Shown here: piece by piece, positions 1 to 9,453 of the stretch
Numbering within the stretch: the first letter of the stretch is position 1
Layout of the letters: each line of letters starts with the position of its first letter
Assembly (NCBI RefSeq): GCF_030285665.1
Contig: NZ_CP127295.1
Location: 10,044,001-10,108,000, forward strand
Length of the DNA: 64,000 bases
From: Amycolatopsis mongoliensis
Lineage (GTDB): Bacteria > Actinomycetota > Actinomycetes > Mycobacteriales > Pseudonocardiaceae
Direction: 5' to 3'
The notes under the pieces: model-generated
Seen by the model: the letters and a program-made list of their open reading frames with translations, nothing else
Databases searched by the model: none
What the model was told of the DNA's origin: nothing
Program-made: the position numbers and the translations under genes

Positions 1-2723
1 ACGTCCTTGCCCAGGCGCGGGCCGGCCGCGCGCGCGTTGACCGCGACCTCGAACCCGCCGTGCGCGGCGACGTCGGTGGTCAGCTCGACCGCCTTGACGT
101 TCACCTCGTCGCGCAGGATGTCGGCGAAGGGCGCCATCGACTCGGCGTCACCGGCCGCCACGACCAGCGAAGCCAGCGGCAGCCGCACGCGCAGCTTGTT
201 CGCCTTCCGCAGCGACAGCGCCGACGACGCCACCTGCCGCACCCGGTCCATCGCGGTGACCAGCGCGGCGTCCGCGGGCAGGTCGAGCGCGTTCGGCCAG
301 TCGCTCAGGTGCACCGAGCGGCCGCCGGTGAGACCGCGCCAGACCACCTCGGTGGTCAGCGGCAGCAGCGGCGCCGCGACGCGCGAGGTCACCTCCAGGA
401 CGGTGTGCAGTGTGTCGATCGCGTCCTTGTCGCCCGCCCAGAAGCGGTCGCGGGAGCGCCGGACGTACCAGTTCGTGAGGACCTCGAGGAAGTCCCGCAC
501 GGTCTGGCACGCGCCCGCGACGTCGTAGCTGTCCATCGCGCACTCGACGTCGGTGACCAGCTCGTGCGTCTTCGCCAGGACGTACCGGTCGAGCACGTTC
601 GGCGAATCCGTGCGCCACTGGCCTTCCACGCCCTCGGCGTTCGCGTAGAGCGCGAGGAAGTAGTACGAGTTCCACAGCGGCAGCACGGCCTGGCGGACGG
701 CGTCGCGGATGCCCTTGTCGGTGACGACCAGGTTGCCGCCGCGCAGGATCGGGCTCGCCATCAGGTACCAGCGCATGGCGTCGGAGCCGTCGCGCTCGAA
801 CACCTCGTTGACGTCCGGGTAGTTGCGCAGCGACTTGGACATCTTCGCGCCGTCGGAGCCCAGCACGATGCCGTGCGCGACGCAGGCGCGGAACGCCGGC
901 CGGTCGAACAGCGCCGTCGCGAGCACGTGCAGCAGGTAGAACCAGCCGCGGGTCTGCCCGATGTACTCGACGATGAAATCGCTCGGGTAGTGGTGCTCGA
1001 ACCAGTCGGCGTTCTCGAACGGGTAGTGCACCTGGGCATACGGCATCGAGCCCGAGTCGAACCAGACGTCGAGGACGTCCGGGACGCGGCGCATGGTGGA
1101 CTTCCCGGTCGGGTCGTCCGGGTTCGGCCGGGTCAGCTCGTCGATGTAGGGCCGGTGCAGGTTGTCCAGGCGCACGCCGAAGTCCGCCTCCAGCTCGTCG
1201 AGCGAGCCGTAGACGTCGGTGCGCGGGTACGCCGGGTCGTCGGACTGCCACACCGGGATCGGCGTGCCGAAGTACCGGTTGCGCGAGACCGACCAGTCGC
1301 GCGCGTTCTCCAGCCACTTGCCGAACTGGCCGTCCTTGACGTTCTCCGGGTACCAGGTGATCTGCTGGTTCAGCTCGACCATCCGGTCCTTGAACTGCGT
1401 CACCGCGACGAACCACGACGAGACCGCGCGGTAGATCAGCGGGTTGCGGCAGCGCCAGCAGTGCGGGTACGGGTGGTCGTAGGTCTCGTGCCGCAGCAGC
1501 ACGGCGCCCTGCTGCGCCGCGGATCCCGTGCCGTTCTTGAGGTCCCGGATGATGTTCGGGTTCGCGTCGAAGACCTGCTGGCCTTCGTAGTCCGGCACGG
1601 TCGCGTCGAACTTGCCCCGCGCGTCGACCGGCGTCACCGGGGCGATCCCGGCGGCGTCGGTGACGACCTTGTCCTCTTCACCGTAGGCGGGCGCGATGTG
1701 CACGACACCCGTGCCGTCTTCGGTGGTGACGTAGTCCGCGGACAGGATCCGGTGCGCGTTCTCGGCGCCGGTGAAGTACGGGAACGGTGGCGCGTAACGG
1801 GTTCCGAGCAGCTCCGCACCCGTGTAGTGCGCGACGACCGTCGGCTCTTCGCCGAGTTCGCGCGCGTACGCGGCAACCCGCGCTTCGGCGAGCAGGAACC
1901 GCTTGCCGGGGAATTTCTCGCTCTCGACGACGACGTACCGCACCTCGGGGTGCACCGCCGTCGCCATGTTGGACGGCAGCGTCCACGGGGTCGTCGTCCA
2001 GATCAGCAGGTACGTGCCGTCGAGGTCGTTCCCGTTGTCCTGCATGCGGAAACCGACCGTGACGGCCGGGTCCTGCCGGTTCTGGTAGACGTCGTCGTCC
2101 ATCCGCAGCTCGTGGTTGGACAGCGGCGTCTCGTCGCGCCAGCAGTAGGGCAGGACGCGGTAGCCCTCGTAGACGAGTCCCTTGTCCCACAGGCGTTTGA
2201 ACGCCCACAGCACCGACTCCATATACGTGACGTCGAGCGTCTTGTAGTCGTTGTCGAAGTCGACCCAGCGGGCCTGGCGGGTCACGTACTCGCGCCATTC
2301 GTTCGTGTAGCGCAGCACGGACTCGCGCGAGGCCTCGTTGAACTTCGCGATGCCCATCTCTTCGATCTCGGACTTCTCCGTGATCCCCAGCTGGCGCATG
2401 GCTTCGAGTTCGGCGGGCAGGCCGTGGGTGTCCCAGCCGAAGCGGCGCTCGACCTTGCGGCCCTTCATCGTCTGGTAGCGGGGCACCAGGTCCTTGACGT
2501 ACCCGGTGAGCAGGTGGCCGTAGTGCGGCAGGCCGTTGGCGAACGGCGGGCCGTCGTAGAAGACGTACTCGTTGTCGCCGTGCTCGCCGGCCGGGCGGGC
2601 GTCGATGGTCGCCTGGAACGTCCGGTCCGTCTCCCAGTAGGCGAGGACCTGCTTCTCCAGAGCGGGGAAGGACGGCTGCGACGGGACGCCGCTGCCATCG
2701 CCGAGCTGGGCCTGGGGGTACAT
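1..2723 (-). CDS. ileS: Isoleucyl-tRNA synthetase (3' end outside window)
   Basis: Class I aminoacyl-tRNA synthetase that charges tRNA-Ile in the cytoplasm. About 907 residues are visible; the C-terminus lies beyond the window edge. The HIGH-type signature is read as HYGH at residues 67-70, inside [14 protein letters not shown], and the KMSKS loop is at about residues 627-631 (bases 831-845). An editing (CP1) insertion fits between them. The ATG at 2723 follows a GAGGAG ribosome-binding site and lies directly downstream of a T-box leader, which supports both the start and the isoleucine specificity. Confidence 0.97.
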   Translation of the reverse strand, partial: MYPQAQLGDGSGVPSQPSFPALEKQVLAYWETDRTFQATIDARPAGEHGDNEYVFYDGPPFANGLPHYGHLLTGYVKDLVPRYQTMKGRKVERRFGWDTHGLPAELEAMRQLGITEKSEIEEMGIAKFNEASRESVLRYTNEWREYVTRQARWVDFDNDYKTLDVTYMESVLWAFKRLWDKGLVYEGYRVLPYCWRDETPLSNHELRMDDDVYQNRQDPAVTVGFRMQDNGNDLDGTYLLIWTTTPWTLPSNMATAVHPEVRYVVVESEKFPGKRFLLAEARVAAYARELGEEPTVVAHYTGAELLGTRYAPPFPYFTGAENAHRILSADYVTTEDGTGVVHIAPAYGEEDKVVTDAAGIAPVTPVDARGKFDATVPDYEGQQVFDANPNIIRDLKNGTGSAAQQGAVLLRHETYDHPYPHCWRCRNPLIYRAVSSWFVAVTQFKDRMVELNQQITWYPENVKDGQFGKWLENARDWSVSRNRYFGTPIPVWQSDDPAYPRTDVYGSLDELEADFGVRLDNLHRPYIDELTRPNPDDPTGKSTMRRVPDVLDVWFDSGSMPYAQVHYPFENADWFEHHYPSDFIVEYIGQTRGWFYLLHVLATALFDRPAFRACVAHGIVLGSDGAKMSKSLRNYPDVNEVFERDGSDAMRWYLMASPILRGGNLVVTDKGIRDAVRQAVLPLWNSYYFLALYANAEGVEGQWRTDSPNVLDRYVLAKTHELVTDVECAMDSYDVAGACQTVRDFLEVLTNWYVRRSRDRFWAGDKDAIDTLHTVLEVTSRVAAPLLPLTTEVVWRGLTGGRSVHLSDWPNALDLPADAALVTAMDRVRQVASSALSLRKANKLRVRLPLASLVVAAGDAESMAPFADILRDEVNVKAVELTTDVAAHGGFEVAVNARAAGPRLGKD

Positions 2724-2964
2724 CCGGGTGCTCCTCGGTTCGTCGCTCTCGTACGGACGACCGGGTTCCCGGTCACCCACACGGGGACGAAACGCCTTGG
2801 CGGCGCACCGCGGTACCACCCCGCTTGCCCGGCGGTGACGCTGCCGGGCCGCTCGTTCGACGGCTGTCACGGGCCGCACCCGTCCGGTTCTACTGAGAGC
2901 TCGCGCTCGGTTCTTCCGGAGACTCCCCGGTGATGGCCGGATCGACGCCTTGCTGGTTACCAGG
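2724..2964 (-). promoter_or_regulatory. Ile-specific T-box riboswitch leader
   Basis: The leader between the upstream MFS gene and ileS contains the canonical T-box sequence GGGTGGTACCGCGG (about 2810-2823, minus strand), which pairs with the acceptor end of uncharged tRNA. About 110 bases upstream, GGCCATCACCGGGGAG places an ATC (Ile) specifier at 2932-2934, close to the start of the transcript. That compact form resembles the ultrashort Stem I T-boxes of actinobacterial ileS genes, which act on translation rather than termination. I infer that the final stem can sequester the GAGGAG of ileS. Confidence 0.88.
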
Positions 2965-4296
2965 TTAACCGGCCCGCGCAACCCGGTTGTCACGAGGGGC
3001 ACGTACGCCGGAGAGGGTCACGCCGATCGCCAGCAGCCACAACGCTCCCGCGATCAGGCCGGCCGCGTGCAGGCCTTCGACGAACTCCCCGCCCGGCTCG
3101 CCCACGACCGCGCCGAGCACCGCCACCCCGAGTGCGCCGCCGGCCTGGCGGGCCGTGTTGTTGATGCCGCTGGCGACGCCCGCGCGCCCGGGCGGGATGC
3201 CGCCGACCGCGGCCGTCACCACCGCCGTCGTCAGCAGGCCCATCCCGACGCCGAGCCCGAGCAGCGTCGGCAGGAGGGCCGCGTAGGCGCTGTTCCCGTT
3301 GACCAGCACCAGGTTCAGCATGCCGAGCGCGCCCAGCGCCAGCCCGGCGACCATCAGCGGGCGCGGCCCGACCCGGCCGGTCAGCCGGCCCGCGACCGGC
3401 GCCAGCACCGAAAGCGGGCCGAACAGCGGCAGCACCTCGAGCCCCGCGGTCAGCGGCGACGCGTGGCGCACGCCCTGCAGGTACAGCGTCAGCACGAGGA
3501 CAGCACCGATGCCGACGAAGTTCATCGCCGCCGCGACGAAGTTCGCGCCCAGCGTCCGCCGGGCGACGTCCAGCGGCAGCATCGGATCCGCGGAACGGCG
3601 TTCCACGGTCAGGAACGCCGCCAGCGCGGCGAGCGCCACCACCGCGGCGGGCACACTCCCGCCGATGACCGCGTAGACGCCGGCACCGAGGGCGGGCGCG
3701 GCGGTGACGACGGCGGCGACGTCGACCCGCCGGCCGGGCACGCGGTCGCCGCGCGGCACGAGCCGCCGGGTCGCGAAGGCGGCCGCGAGCACGATCGGGA
3801 CGTTGAGCCAGAAGACCGGCCGCCAGCCCGCGGCCGAGACGACCGCGCCGCCGAGCACCGGGCCCGCCGCGAGCGCCAGGGCCGACACCCCGGCCCAGAT
3901 CCCGAGGGCCCGCGCGCGCTCGGCGTGTCCCGGGTAGGCGTTCGTGATCACGGCGAGGGTGCCGGGCAGCAGCAGCGCGGCGCCCAGGCCCTGCCCGGCC
4001 CGGGCGGCGACGAGCCAGGGCGCCGTGCCGGCGAGCCCGCAGGCGGCCGAAGCCGCGCCGAACAGCGCGAAGCCCGCGAGGACGACCCGGCGGTGGCCGA
4101 AGACGTCGCCGAGTGCGCCGCCGGTGAGCAGCAGCGCGGCCAGGACGACGGAGTAGCCGTCCACCACCCACTGCTGCGCCGCGAGGCCGCCGTGCAGGTC
4201 CGCGCCGATGGCGGGCAGGGCGACGTTGACGACCGTGACGTCCAGCTGCACGAGGAACATGCCGGCGCACATGGTGACGAGGAGGGCGGAACGCAT
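2965..4296 (-). CDS. MFS drug exporter, DHA2 (EmrB/QacA-like)
   Basis: Integral membrane antiporter of 443 residues, mostly hydrophobic helices. It begins [20 protein letters not shown], the typical first helix of the DHA2 family. It carries motif A (GDVFGHRR, near residue 63) and motif C of antiporters (AAGPVLGG, near residue 142). The ATG at 4296 faces a divergent ArsR-type regulator across an inverted repeat, so regulator-controlled drug or toxicant efflux is likely. The TAA stop falls in the leader region of ileS. Substrate unknown. Confidence 0.88.
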   Translation of the reverse strand: MRSALLVTMCAGMFLVQLDVTVVNVALPAIGADLHGGLAAQQWVVDGYSVVLAALLLTGGALGDVFGHRRVVLAGFALFGAASAACGLAGTAPWLVAARAGQGLGAALLLPGTLAVITNAYPGHAERARALGIWAGVSALALAAGPVLGGAVVSAAGWRPVFWLNVPIVLAAAFATRRLVPRGDRVPGRRVDVAAVVTAAPALGAGVYAVIGGSVPAAVVALAALAAFLTVERRSADPMLPLDVARRTLGANFVAAAMNFVGIGAVLVLTLYLQGVRHASPLTAGLEVLPLFGPLSVLAPVAGRLTGRVGPRPLMVAGLALGALGMLNLVLVNGNSAYAALLPTLLGLGVGMGLLTTAVVTAAVGGIPPGRAGVASGINNTARQAGGALGVAVLGAVVGEPGGEFVEGLHAAGLIAGALWLLAIGVTLSGVRAPRDNRVARAG

Positions 4297-4317
4297 GTCC
4301 CCCAGTGGACCGCGCGG

Positions 4318-4341
4318 ACGCTTCCGTCGCGGCGGAAGTGT
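4318..4341. promoter_or_regulatory. Inverted-repeat operator between exporter and ArsR regulator
   Basis: ACGCTTCCG, six bases, then CGGAAGTGT form a near-perfect inverted repeat (8 of 9 positions) 22 bases from the exporter ATG and 21 bases from the regulator ATG. It is a plausible site for the adjacent ArsR-type protein, which would then control itself and the exporter. Binding is inferred. Confidence 0.5.
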
Positions 4342-4361
4342 GCCGGGGGCATCCTGGAGGC

Positions 4362-5117
4362 ATGGAAGGCGACGCCGACATCGCCCGCACCGCGGCGCTG
4401 TTCGCGGACCCGGCGCGGGTCCGCGTGCTGCTCGCGCTCGCCGACGGCCGGGCGCTGGCGGCGTCCGTGCTGGCGGCCGAGGCCCGGCTGTCCGCGCAGG
4501 GCGTCAGCGCGCACCTGGCGAAGCTGCGGGCGGCGGGCCTGGTCGTCGCCGAGAAGTCGGGGCGGCACCGGTTCTACCGGCTGGCCGGCCCGGAGCCGGC
4601 CGAGCTGATGGAGACGCTGGCGCGGTTCTCGCCGTCCCAGCCGGTGTCGTCGTTGCGCGAGGGCACGCGCGCCGAGGCGTTGCGCACGGCCCGGACGTGC
4701 TACGACCACCTGGCGGGCCGGCTCGGGGTGGCGGTGACGTCGGCGTTGCTCGCGCGCGGCGCGCTGGCGGCCCAGGACGGGGTTCCGAGCACCCGCCGTC
4801 GCGAAGGTGACCGGATTTCGGCTCCGCTGCGCGAACACCCGTACACGCTGGGTCCCGCCGCGCGCTCGGTGTTCGGCGAGCTGGGGGTGGACCTCGACGC
4901 GGCCGCGGCCGGCCGCCGGCCGCTGCTGAAGTTCTGCCTGGACTGGAGCGAACAGCGCCACCACCTGGCGGGCGCGCTGGGCGCGGCCGTCGCGACGCGG
5001 TTCACGGACGCGGGCTGGGTGCGACGGCGCGGCCGGGCACATCGCGCCCTGCGGCTGACCCCGGAAGGAGCGCGGGCCCTGGACACCCACCTGGGCCTGG
5101 CGGGCCTCGCCGCCTGA
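4362..5117 (+). CDS. ArsR-family winged-helix regulator with extra C-terminal domain
   Basis: 251-residue regulator. Residues 1-75 form an ArsR-type winged helix (recognition segment LSAQGVSAHLAKLRAAGLV, wing KSGRHRFYRL). The remaining 170 residues, with a second helix-rich region ending RALRLTPEGARAL, make it more than twice the length of a minimal ArsR protein. Similar long forms occur beside MFS exporters in actinobacteria. No CxC metal motif is seen in the recognition helix, so a metal sensor is unlikely. Start chosen at ATG 4362; an upstream in-frame ATG at 4305 would run through the operator. Confidence 0.82.
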   Translation: MEGDADIARTAALFADPARVRVLLALADGRALAASVLAAEARLSAQGVSAHLAKLRAAGLVVAEKSGRHRFYRLAGPEPAELMETLARFSPSQPVSSLREGTRAEALRTARTCYDHLAGRLGVAVTSALLARGALAAQDGVPSTRRREGDRISAPLREHPYTLGPAARSVFGELGVDLDAAAAGRRPLLKFCLDWSEQRHHLAGALGAAVATRFTDAGWVRRRGRAHRALRLTPEGARALDTHLGLAGLAA

Positions 5118-5124
5118 CGACGGG

Positions 5125-5739
5125 TCAGCGGTGGGCGGCCACCAGGTTCGCGTCGGGGCAACAGCGGTCACAGGGGGTGAAGCCGAGCTGACGGGCTTCG
5201 CCGACGCCGATCGGGATCGTGTCGCGAGTACCCAGCCACGCGCAGGTCGTCAGGTGGTAGCGCGGGTGCTCGTCGACGACCACGACCTCGTCCTCGAGGT
5301 CGGCCAGCACGGCAATGTCGTCCGCCGGGGTCTCTTCCACACCCGGGTCGGTCTCGGCTTCCGGCTCGGCCTCGGTTTCGGCCGCGGCGGGTTCCGCCGG
5401 CGCCGGCTCTTCGGGCTCGGGCGTGCCGGCCGTATCCCCCAGGTCACCGGCGGCCGGGATGAGGACGGTCTGCTCCTCCGCGGCCGGCTTCCCTTCCGCC
5501 GAAGACTCCTCGGCCGGGGGCTCTTCGGCGGCGGGTTCTTCGGAGACAGGTTCTTCGGACGCGGGCTCGGCGGGTGCCGCCGGACGACGCCGGCGGCGCA
5601 GCCAGTCGGCGACCAGGATCAGCCCGGCCAGCACCGAGAGGCCGATGGAAACCCACGCCCACAACGATGAAGCGGTGATGAGCGCCGTGACGAGCAACCC
5701 CAGAGCCGCCAGTACCAGTACCAGCACGATGTAAAGCAC
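5125..5739 (-). CDS. Small membrane protein with acidic linker and Cys/His C-terminal motif
   Basis: 204 residues, GTG start. Two hydrophobic helices (about residues 3-22 and 27-45) are followed by a basic RRRRR stop-transfer. Next comes a low-complexity linker of about 90 residues rich in Glu, Pro and Ala, and then a compact C-terminal segment with HPRYHLTTCAWL and CDRCC. The spaced His and Cys residues suggest a metal or redox site, but I do not recognise the function. It is downstream of wag31 on the same strand, but a strong hairpin separates them. It converges with the ArsR gene, 7 bp apart. Confidence 0.75.
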   Translation of the reverse strand: MLYIVLVLVLAALGLLVTALITASSLWAWVSIGLSVLAGLILVADWLRRRRRPAAPAEPASEEPVSEEPAAEEPPAEESSAEGKPAAEEQTVLIPAAGDLGDTAGTPEPEEPAPAEPAAAETEAEPEAETDPGVEETPADDIAVLADLEDEVVVVDEHPRYHLTTCAWLGTRDTIPIGVGEARQLGFTPCDRCCPDANLVAAHR

Positions 5740-5815
5740 GCTGAATTACAGCACGAACAGGGCAAGATCGGCGGTCGACCCGCCCACGTGCGGTACCGGA
5801 TCGACTCCGAACCGT

Positions 5816-5851
5816 GGCCCACCCCGCCGGCGCGTGCCGACGGGGTGGGCC
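5816..5851 (-). terminator. Intrinsic terminator after wag31
   Basis: An 11-bp perfect stem (GGCCCACCCCG with CGGGGTGGGCC) and 14-base loop lie 12 bases past the wag31 stop codon. There is no long T-run, as is usual in high-GC actinobacteria. It probably ends the ftsZ-to-wag31 transcript. Confidence 0.7.
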
Positions 5852-5862
5852 CGGAGGAAAAC

Positions 5863-6708
5863 TCAGCCCGCTTCGGCCCGCGGGCCGAACGAGTAGCCCT
5901 GGCCGCCGCTCGACGAACCGGACGACTGCCCGGAGTTCGACGAGGCCGACGCCGGGGCCGCGGAGCCGCGGTCGTCGAGTTCGCGCAGCTGGGACTCGAG
6001 GAACCCGCGCAACCTCGTGCGGTACTCCCGCTCGATCGTGCGCAGCTCTTCGATCTTCTTGCCCAGCCCGCCCTTCTCGGCGTTGAGGCTGTTCATCGTC
6101 TCGGTGTACTTCCGCTGGGACTCGCGCTCCAGCGTCGTCGCCTTGTCGCGCGCCTGGCGCTCCAGCGTCTCCGCCCGGGTCCGCGCGTCGTTCAGCATCG
6201 TGTCGACCCGGGTGCGGGCCTCGTTGACCATCGAGTCGGACTTCGCCCGGGCGTCCGAGAGCAGCTGCTCGGACTTGGTGCGGGCCTCGGCCAGCATCCC
6301 GTCGGACTCGGTCTTCGCCTCGGCGGTCAGCCGGTCGGCCATCTCCTGGGCGAGGCCCAGGACCTTGGCCGCCTGCACGTTCGGCTCCGTGCTGTCGCCG
6401 ACCATCGAGTGCGCCTGGGTCTGCTCCATGGCGGACTGCGGCGGCGGCACCGGCGCGAGACGCCGCGACGGCTCTTCACGCATCGGGGGCGCCGATTTGG
6501 CACTGTCGAGCTCGCTTCGAGTCGACTCAAGCTCGGCGTCGAGCTGCTCCATCTGCTGGCGCAGCTCGTTGTTGTCCTCGATCAAGCGGGCCAGCTCGGT
6601 CTCCACCAGGTCGAGGAACGCGTCCACCTCGTCCTCGTTGTAGCCCCTCTTGCCGATGGGCGGCTTGCTGAACGCGACGTTATGCACGTCAGCGGGGGTC
6701 AACGACAT
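5863..6708 (-). CDS. wag31: Polar growth/septum protein DivIVA (Wag31)
   Basis: Cytoplasmic coiled-coil scaffold that marks poles and septa by sensing membrane curvature and directs tip growth. It opens [21 protein letters not shown], the conserved N-terminal membrane-binding segment. A first coiled coil follows (about 35-75), then a Pro-rich variable linker and a long charged coiled coil (about 110-245) with heptad-like repeats of [10 protein letters not shown] type, and a Ser/Gly-rich tail. 281 residues, slightly longer than mycobacterial Wag31. It follows yggT by 52 bp in the usual division-gene order. Confidence 0.96.
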   Translation of the reverse strand: MSLTPADVHNVAFSKPPIGKRGYNEDEVDAFLDLVETELARLIEDNNELRQQMEQLDAELESTRSELDSAKSAPPMREEPSRRLAPVPPPQSAMEQTQAHSMVGDSTEPNVQAAKVLGLAQEMADRLTAEAKTESDGMLAEARTKSEQLLSDARAKSDSMVNEARTRVDTMLNDARTRAETLERQARDKATTLERESQRKYTETMNSLNAEKGGLGKKIEELRTIEREYRTRLRGFLESQLRELDDRGSAAPASASSNSGQSSGSSSGGQGYSFGPRAEAG

Positions 6709-6760
6709 CAGATCACCTCACGCACTCCATGGCCTGCAGGGTCCACCCAAGTCTCCCCGA

Positions 6761-7045
6761 TCAACTTGGAGTCGCCAGTTGCATCGCGAAGAACACAACC
6801 AACAGCAGCACCATAATCGATAAGTCCAGTCCGACGCCGCCGATTCGAACCATCGGAATGATTCGTCTGAACAGACGAACCGGCGGGTCCGTCACTGTGT
6901 AGATGGTCTCGAGCGTGACCGCAACCCCCCCGGCCGGATGCCACTCACGGGCGAACGTCCGGACGAGTTCGATCACGATCCGCGCCGTCAGCAGCAGCCA
7001 GAAGGCGAACAGCACGTACCAGACGACCAGCCACACAGCTTCCAC
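6761..7045 (-). CDS. YggT-family membrane protein
   Basis: 94-residue protein with two transmembrane segments (about residues 4-25 and 68-90) around a loop with TDPPVRLFRRIIP, the YggT signature. GTG start at 7045. The position between sepF and wag31 is conserved across actinobacteria and firmicutes, which suggests a role at the division site or membrane, though its biochemical function is not established. Confidence 0.9.
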   Translation of the reverse strand: MEAVWLVVWYVLFAFWLLLTARIVIELVRTFAREWHPAGGVAVTLETIYTVTDPPVRLFRRIIPMVRIGGVGLDLSIMVLLLVVFFAMQLATPS

Positions 7046-7151
7046 GTACCTACTCTAACCGGGCGTCCTCGCAGAAGACGCAGTTGAGGGGGTCGACGCG
7101 GCATCGGGTCGACAAAATCACGTCTGCTTGCGCTCAGCGGTAAGCGCGACT

Positions 7152-7748
7152 TCAGCCGCGCAGGAACAATCCGCCCTCGGCAATCCGTCGGCGGTCCTCC
7201 GCGGTGACGTCCACATCGGGCGGTGAGAGAAGGAACACCTTGTTGGTGACCTTGTCCATCGACCCGCGCAGCGCGAAGGCGAGCCCGGCGGCGAAGTCGA
7301 CGAGCCGCTTGGCGTCCGCGTTCTCCATCTCGGTGAGGTTGATGATCACCGGGATGCCCTCGCGGTAGTGCTCGCCGATGGCGCGCGCCTCCACGTAGCT
7401 CGTCGGGTGCAGCGTCGTGATCCGGCTCAACGGATCACGCAGCGGCGGGCGCGCCGGCTCGGTGACCGGCCGCAGGCGTGCCACCGGTTCCGGCTGCCGG
7501 TCCATCGCCAGCGCACCGTGGACGGCGGGCTCGGCGGCTGCCACGGAGCGTGACCGGCTGCGGCTGACAGGCTCGTCGTACGTGTCGTCGACGTCGCGGT
7601 ACCGTGAGCGGGACGACCGCGGCGCCGGCTCCTCGTAGGAGTCGTAGTCGTCGTCGTAGCCACGCCGGTAGTCGTCCTCGACTTCGTAGCCGTCGTCGTC
7701 AGCGGGCACCATCCCGAAGTAGGCCTTCAGCTTCTGCAGCGCGCTCAT
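7152..7748 (-). CDS. sepF: Cell division protein SepF
   Basis: Membrane-associated FtsZ anchor. [13 protein letters not shown] is the N-terminal amphipathic membrane-targeting helix. An acidic Tyr/Asp-rich linker (about 15-85) follows, then the SepF core (about 110-198) with [27 protein letters not shown] and a final [10 protein letters not shown] strand. 198 residues. ATG at 7748 chosen because GGGAGAGG lies just upstream; an in-frame start 33 bases earlier would add residues before the targeting helix. Confidence 0.96.
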   Translation of the reverse strand: MSALQKLKAYFGMVPADDDGYEVEDDYRRGYDDDYDSYEEPAPRSSRSRYRDVDDTYDEPVSRSRSRSVAAAEPAVHGALAMDRQPEPVARLRPVTEPARPPLRDPLSRITTLHPTSYVEARAIGEHYREGIPVIINLTEMENADAKRLVDFAAGLAFALRGSMDKVTNKVFLLSPPDVDVTAEDRRRIAEGGLFLRG

Positions 7749-7845
7749 GCCTCTCCCTAGCCCTAGCCGCTCCCGCACCAACGCTTCTCCACGCCGTCAG
7801 TGCCCCGCACGAGCGACCACTAAACGTGACGACCGCGCGAGCTCC

Positions 7846-8580
7846 CTACGGCGAGGCTAAACCGCGCCCGCCGAGCAACGCGGTTCCGACACGCACACAG
7901 GTCGAGCCGTGCGTGATCGCCTGCTCGAGATCATGGCTCATCCCGGCGGAGACTTCTGCGGCATTCGGGTGATCTTTCCGGAGCCGCTCACCCGCGCGGG
8001 CGAGCCGTTCGAAGGCCTCCGCAGGGTCGGCGCCGAGCGGCGCGACGGCCATCAGGCCGCGAAGCCGCAGTTCGCCCGTGTGAGTGACGCGCTCAGCGAG
8101 GGCGCCGAGCTCGTCCAGCGGGCAGCCGCCGCGCTCCGGGTCGTCGTCGAGGCTCGCCTGGATCAGCACGTCGAGGGGTTCCTCACGTTTACCGGCGTCC
8201 CGAGCGGTTCGCACCGCCTTCGCGAGCGCGTCGGCGAGCCGGGCCGAGTCCAGGGACTGCACTTCCTGTGCCCACTCGACCACGGACCGCGCCTTGTTCC
8301 GCTGCAGCCGGCCGACCATGTGCCAGCGCAGGTCCGCCTCCGGGCGCAGCTCGGCGACCTCCGCCACCTTCGGGCCGGCCTCCTGGTCGCGGTTCTCGCC
8401 GACGTCGGTCACCCCGAGGTCGGCCAGCAGCGCGGCGTCCGCGGCGGGGAACGTCTTGGTGATCGCGATCAGCTTGACCTCGTCGCGCGCCCGGCCGGCG
8501 GCCCGGCACGCGGCGGCGATCCGCGCCTCGACCTCGGCGAGGTTCGCGGCCAGCTCGGCCTTGCGGTCGACTGTGCTCAT
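7846..8580 (-). CDS. PLP homeostasis protein, YggS/PLPBP family
   Basis: Fold-type III barrel protein that binds pyridoxal phosphate and buffers its level; not itself an enzyme. The PLP lysine lies in LIAITKTFP (about residue 41). Family motifs GENRDQEAGPK, WHMVGRLQRNKAR and AGMSHDLEQAITHGSTCVRVG (phosphate binding) are all present. 244 residues, standard length. The start is preceded by two tandem copies of a 38-bp segment that carries its ribosome-binding site (see 8578-8661). Confidence 0.95.
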   Translation of the reverse strand: MSTVDRKAELAANLAEVEARIAAACRAAGRARDEVKLIAITKTFPAADAALLADLGVTDVGENRDQEAGPKVAEVAELRPEADLRWHMVGRLQRNKARSVVEWAQEVQSLDSARLADALAKAVRTARDAGKREEPLDVLIQASLDDDPERGGCPLDELGALAERVTHTGELRLRGLMAVAPLGADPAEAFERLARAGERLRKDHPNAAEVSAGMSHDLEQAITHGSTCVRVGTALLGGRGLASP

Positions 8581-8618
8581 GCCGTCTCCGCGGGAAGAAG
8601 TACGTCGGCGGTGTTCAT
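8577..8618 (-). CDS. 13-codon mini-ORF 2, coupled to yggS
   Basis: Reads MNTADVLLPAETA and ends in TGA overlapping the ATG of yggS (ATGA). It lies in the second 38-bp repeat copy, and its GCGGAG serves as the yggS ribosome-binding site. No family is recognisable. It may be translated only as a coupling device, or be a by-product of the duplication. Confidence 0.35.
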   Translation of the reverse strand: MNTADVLLPAETA

Positions 8619-8661
8619 GCCGCCTCCGCGGGAAGAAGTACGTCGGCGGTGTTCATGCCGC
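8578..8661. repeat. Two tandem 38-bp repeats at the pgeF-yggS junction
   Basis: Bases 8578-8615 and 8616-8653 are identical except for one position, and a partial third copy covers 8654-8661. Each unit carries a start codon, a 13-codon reading frame and a ribosome-binding site. The near identity suggests a recent duplication. Confidence 0.9.
8615..8656 (-). CDS. 13-codon mini-ORF 1, coupled to pgeF
   Basis: Reads MNTADVLLPAEAA. Its ATG overlaps the pgeF stop (ATGA) and its own TGA overlaps the ATG of mini-ORF 2 (ATGA). It differs from mini-ORF 2 by one base. GCGGAGG upstream of the next ATG can act as a ribosome-binding site. Translation is possible but unproven. Confidence 0.35.
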   Translation of the reverse strand: MNTADVLLPAEAA

Positions 8662-9357
8662 GATCCAGGTGATCCCGGCGATCCGGCCGGTCGTGCCGTC
8701 GCGGCGGTAGCTGAAGAGCGTCTTGTCCTCGTTCGTGCATCGCGGGTCGACGCCGATCTTGCCGACGCCCAGGTCGGCGAGCTGCCGCCACAGCCCGGCA
8801 CGCAGATCGAGCCCGGGGGTGCCCTTCCGCGTCTTGCAGGCGCTGCCCGGAACGTGCTTCTCGACGTCGGCGGCCATGGCGGCCGGCACCTCGTAGCAGT
8901 CACCGCAGATGGCCGGGCCCAGCAGCACCTCGATGCGGCCCACCTCGGCACCGGCTTCCCGCATGGCCTCGACGGCGGCCGGGACGACGCCGACCCGCGT
9001 GCCGACGCGCCCGGCGTGCACCGCCGAGACCACGCCGGCCTCGGCGTCGGCCAGCAGGATCGGAACGCAGTCGGCGACCAGCACCACGAGCGCGACGCCC
9101 GGCGTCGCGGTCACGAGCGCGTCGGTCGCTTCGGCGGCCTTCGTCTCGGAGCCGTCCACAGTGGTCGCCGTGCGGCCGTGGACCTGTTCCATCCAGGCCA
9201 GCTTGTCCTCGGCCAGGCCCAGCTCGGCGGCGAGGCGCTTGCGGTTCGCGTAGACGTCGCCCTCGTCGTCGCCGACGTGATCGCCCAGGTTGAACGTGTC
9301 GTACGGCGGCCGGGACGCGCCGCCCGCCCTGGTCGTGACCACTCGCCGAACCCGCAT
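8653..9357 (-). CDS. pgeF: Peptidoglycan editing factor PgeF (YfiH/laccase domain)
   Basis: Multicopper-like YfiH/YlmD family; known members are purine nucleoside phosphorylases or remove mis-incorporated residues from wall precursors. The three metal ligands are visible: His in WMEQVHG, Cys in VLVADCVPILLAD and His in VSAVHAGRVG. 234 residues from ATG 9357 (MRVRRVVTTRAGG), which has GGGAGG nine bases upstream. An ATG at 9366 is also in frame but too close to that site. Directly downstream of ftsZ, across a hairpin. Confidence 0.92.
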   Translation of the reverse strand: MRVRRVVTTRAGGASRPPYDTFNLGDHVGDDEGDVYANRKRLAAELGLAEDKLAWMEQVHGRTATTVDGSETKAAEATDALVTATPGVALVVLVADCVPILLADAEAGVVSAVHAGRVGTRVGVVPAAVEAMREAGAEVGRIEVLLGPAICGDCYEVPAAMAADVEKHVPGSACKTRKGTPGLDLRAGLWRQLADLGVGKIGVDPRCTNEDKTLFSYRRDGTTGRIAGITWIAA

Positions 9358-9379
9358 GCTTGCCATCCTCCCAAACGCC

Positions 9380-9426
9380 GTGAAGGCCTCCTTACCGGCC
9401 TTGAGAGCCGGTAAGGAGACCTTCAC
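9380..9426. terminator. Hairpin repeat (family A) between ftsZ and pgeF
   Basis: A stem of 20 bp with one mismatch (left arm GTGAAGGCCTCCTTACCGGC, 9380-9399; right arm 9407-9426) and a 7-base loop starts 27 bases past the ftsZ stop. A near-identical hairpin occurs at 31854-31900, so this is a repeat family that may also terminate or attenuate transcription. Confidence 0.8.
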
Positions 9427-9453
9427 GGACAGTGTGTCCTCAGCGCTCGGTAC

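Noticed and set aside
60..2933. 957-codon open frame on the plus strand opposite ileS
   Set aside because: It mirrors ileS in a GC-rich third-position frame, is Arg/Val/His-rich with no domain, and the ileS motifs on the other strand are unmistakable.
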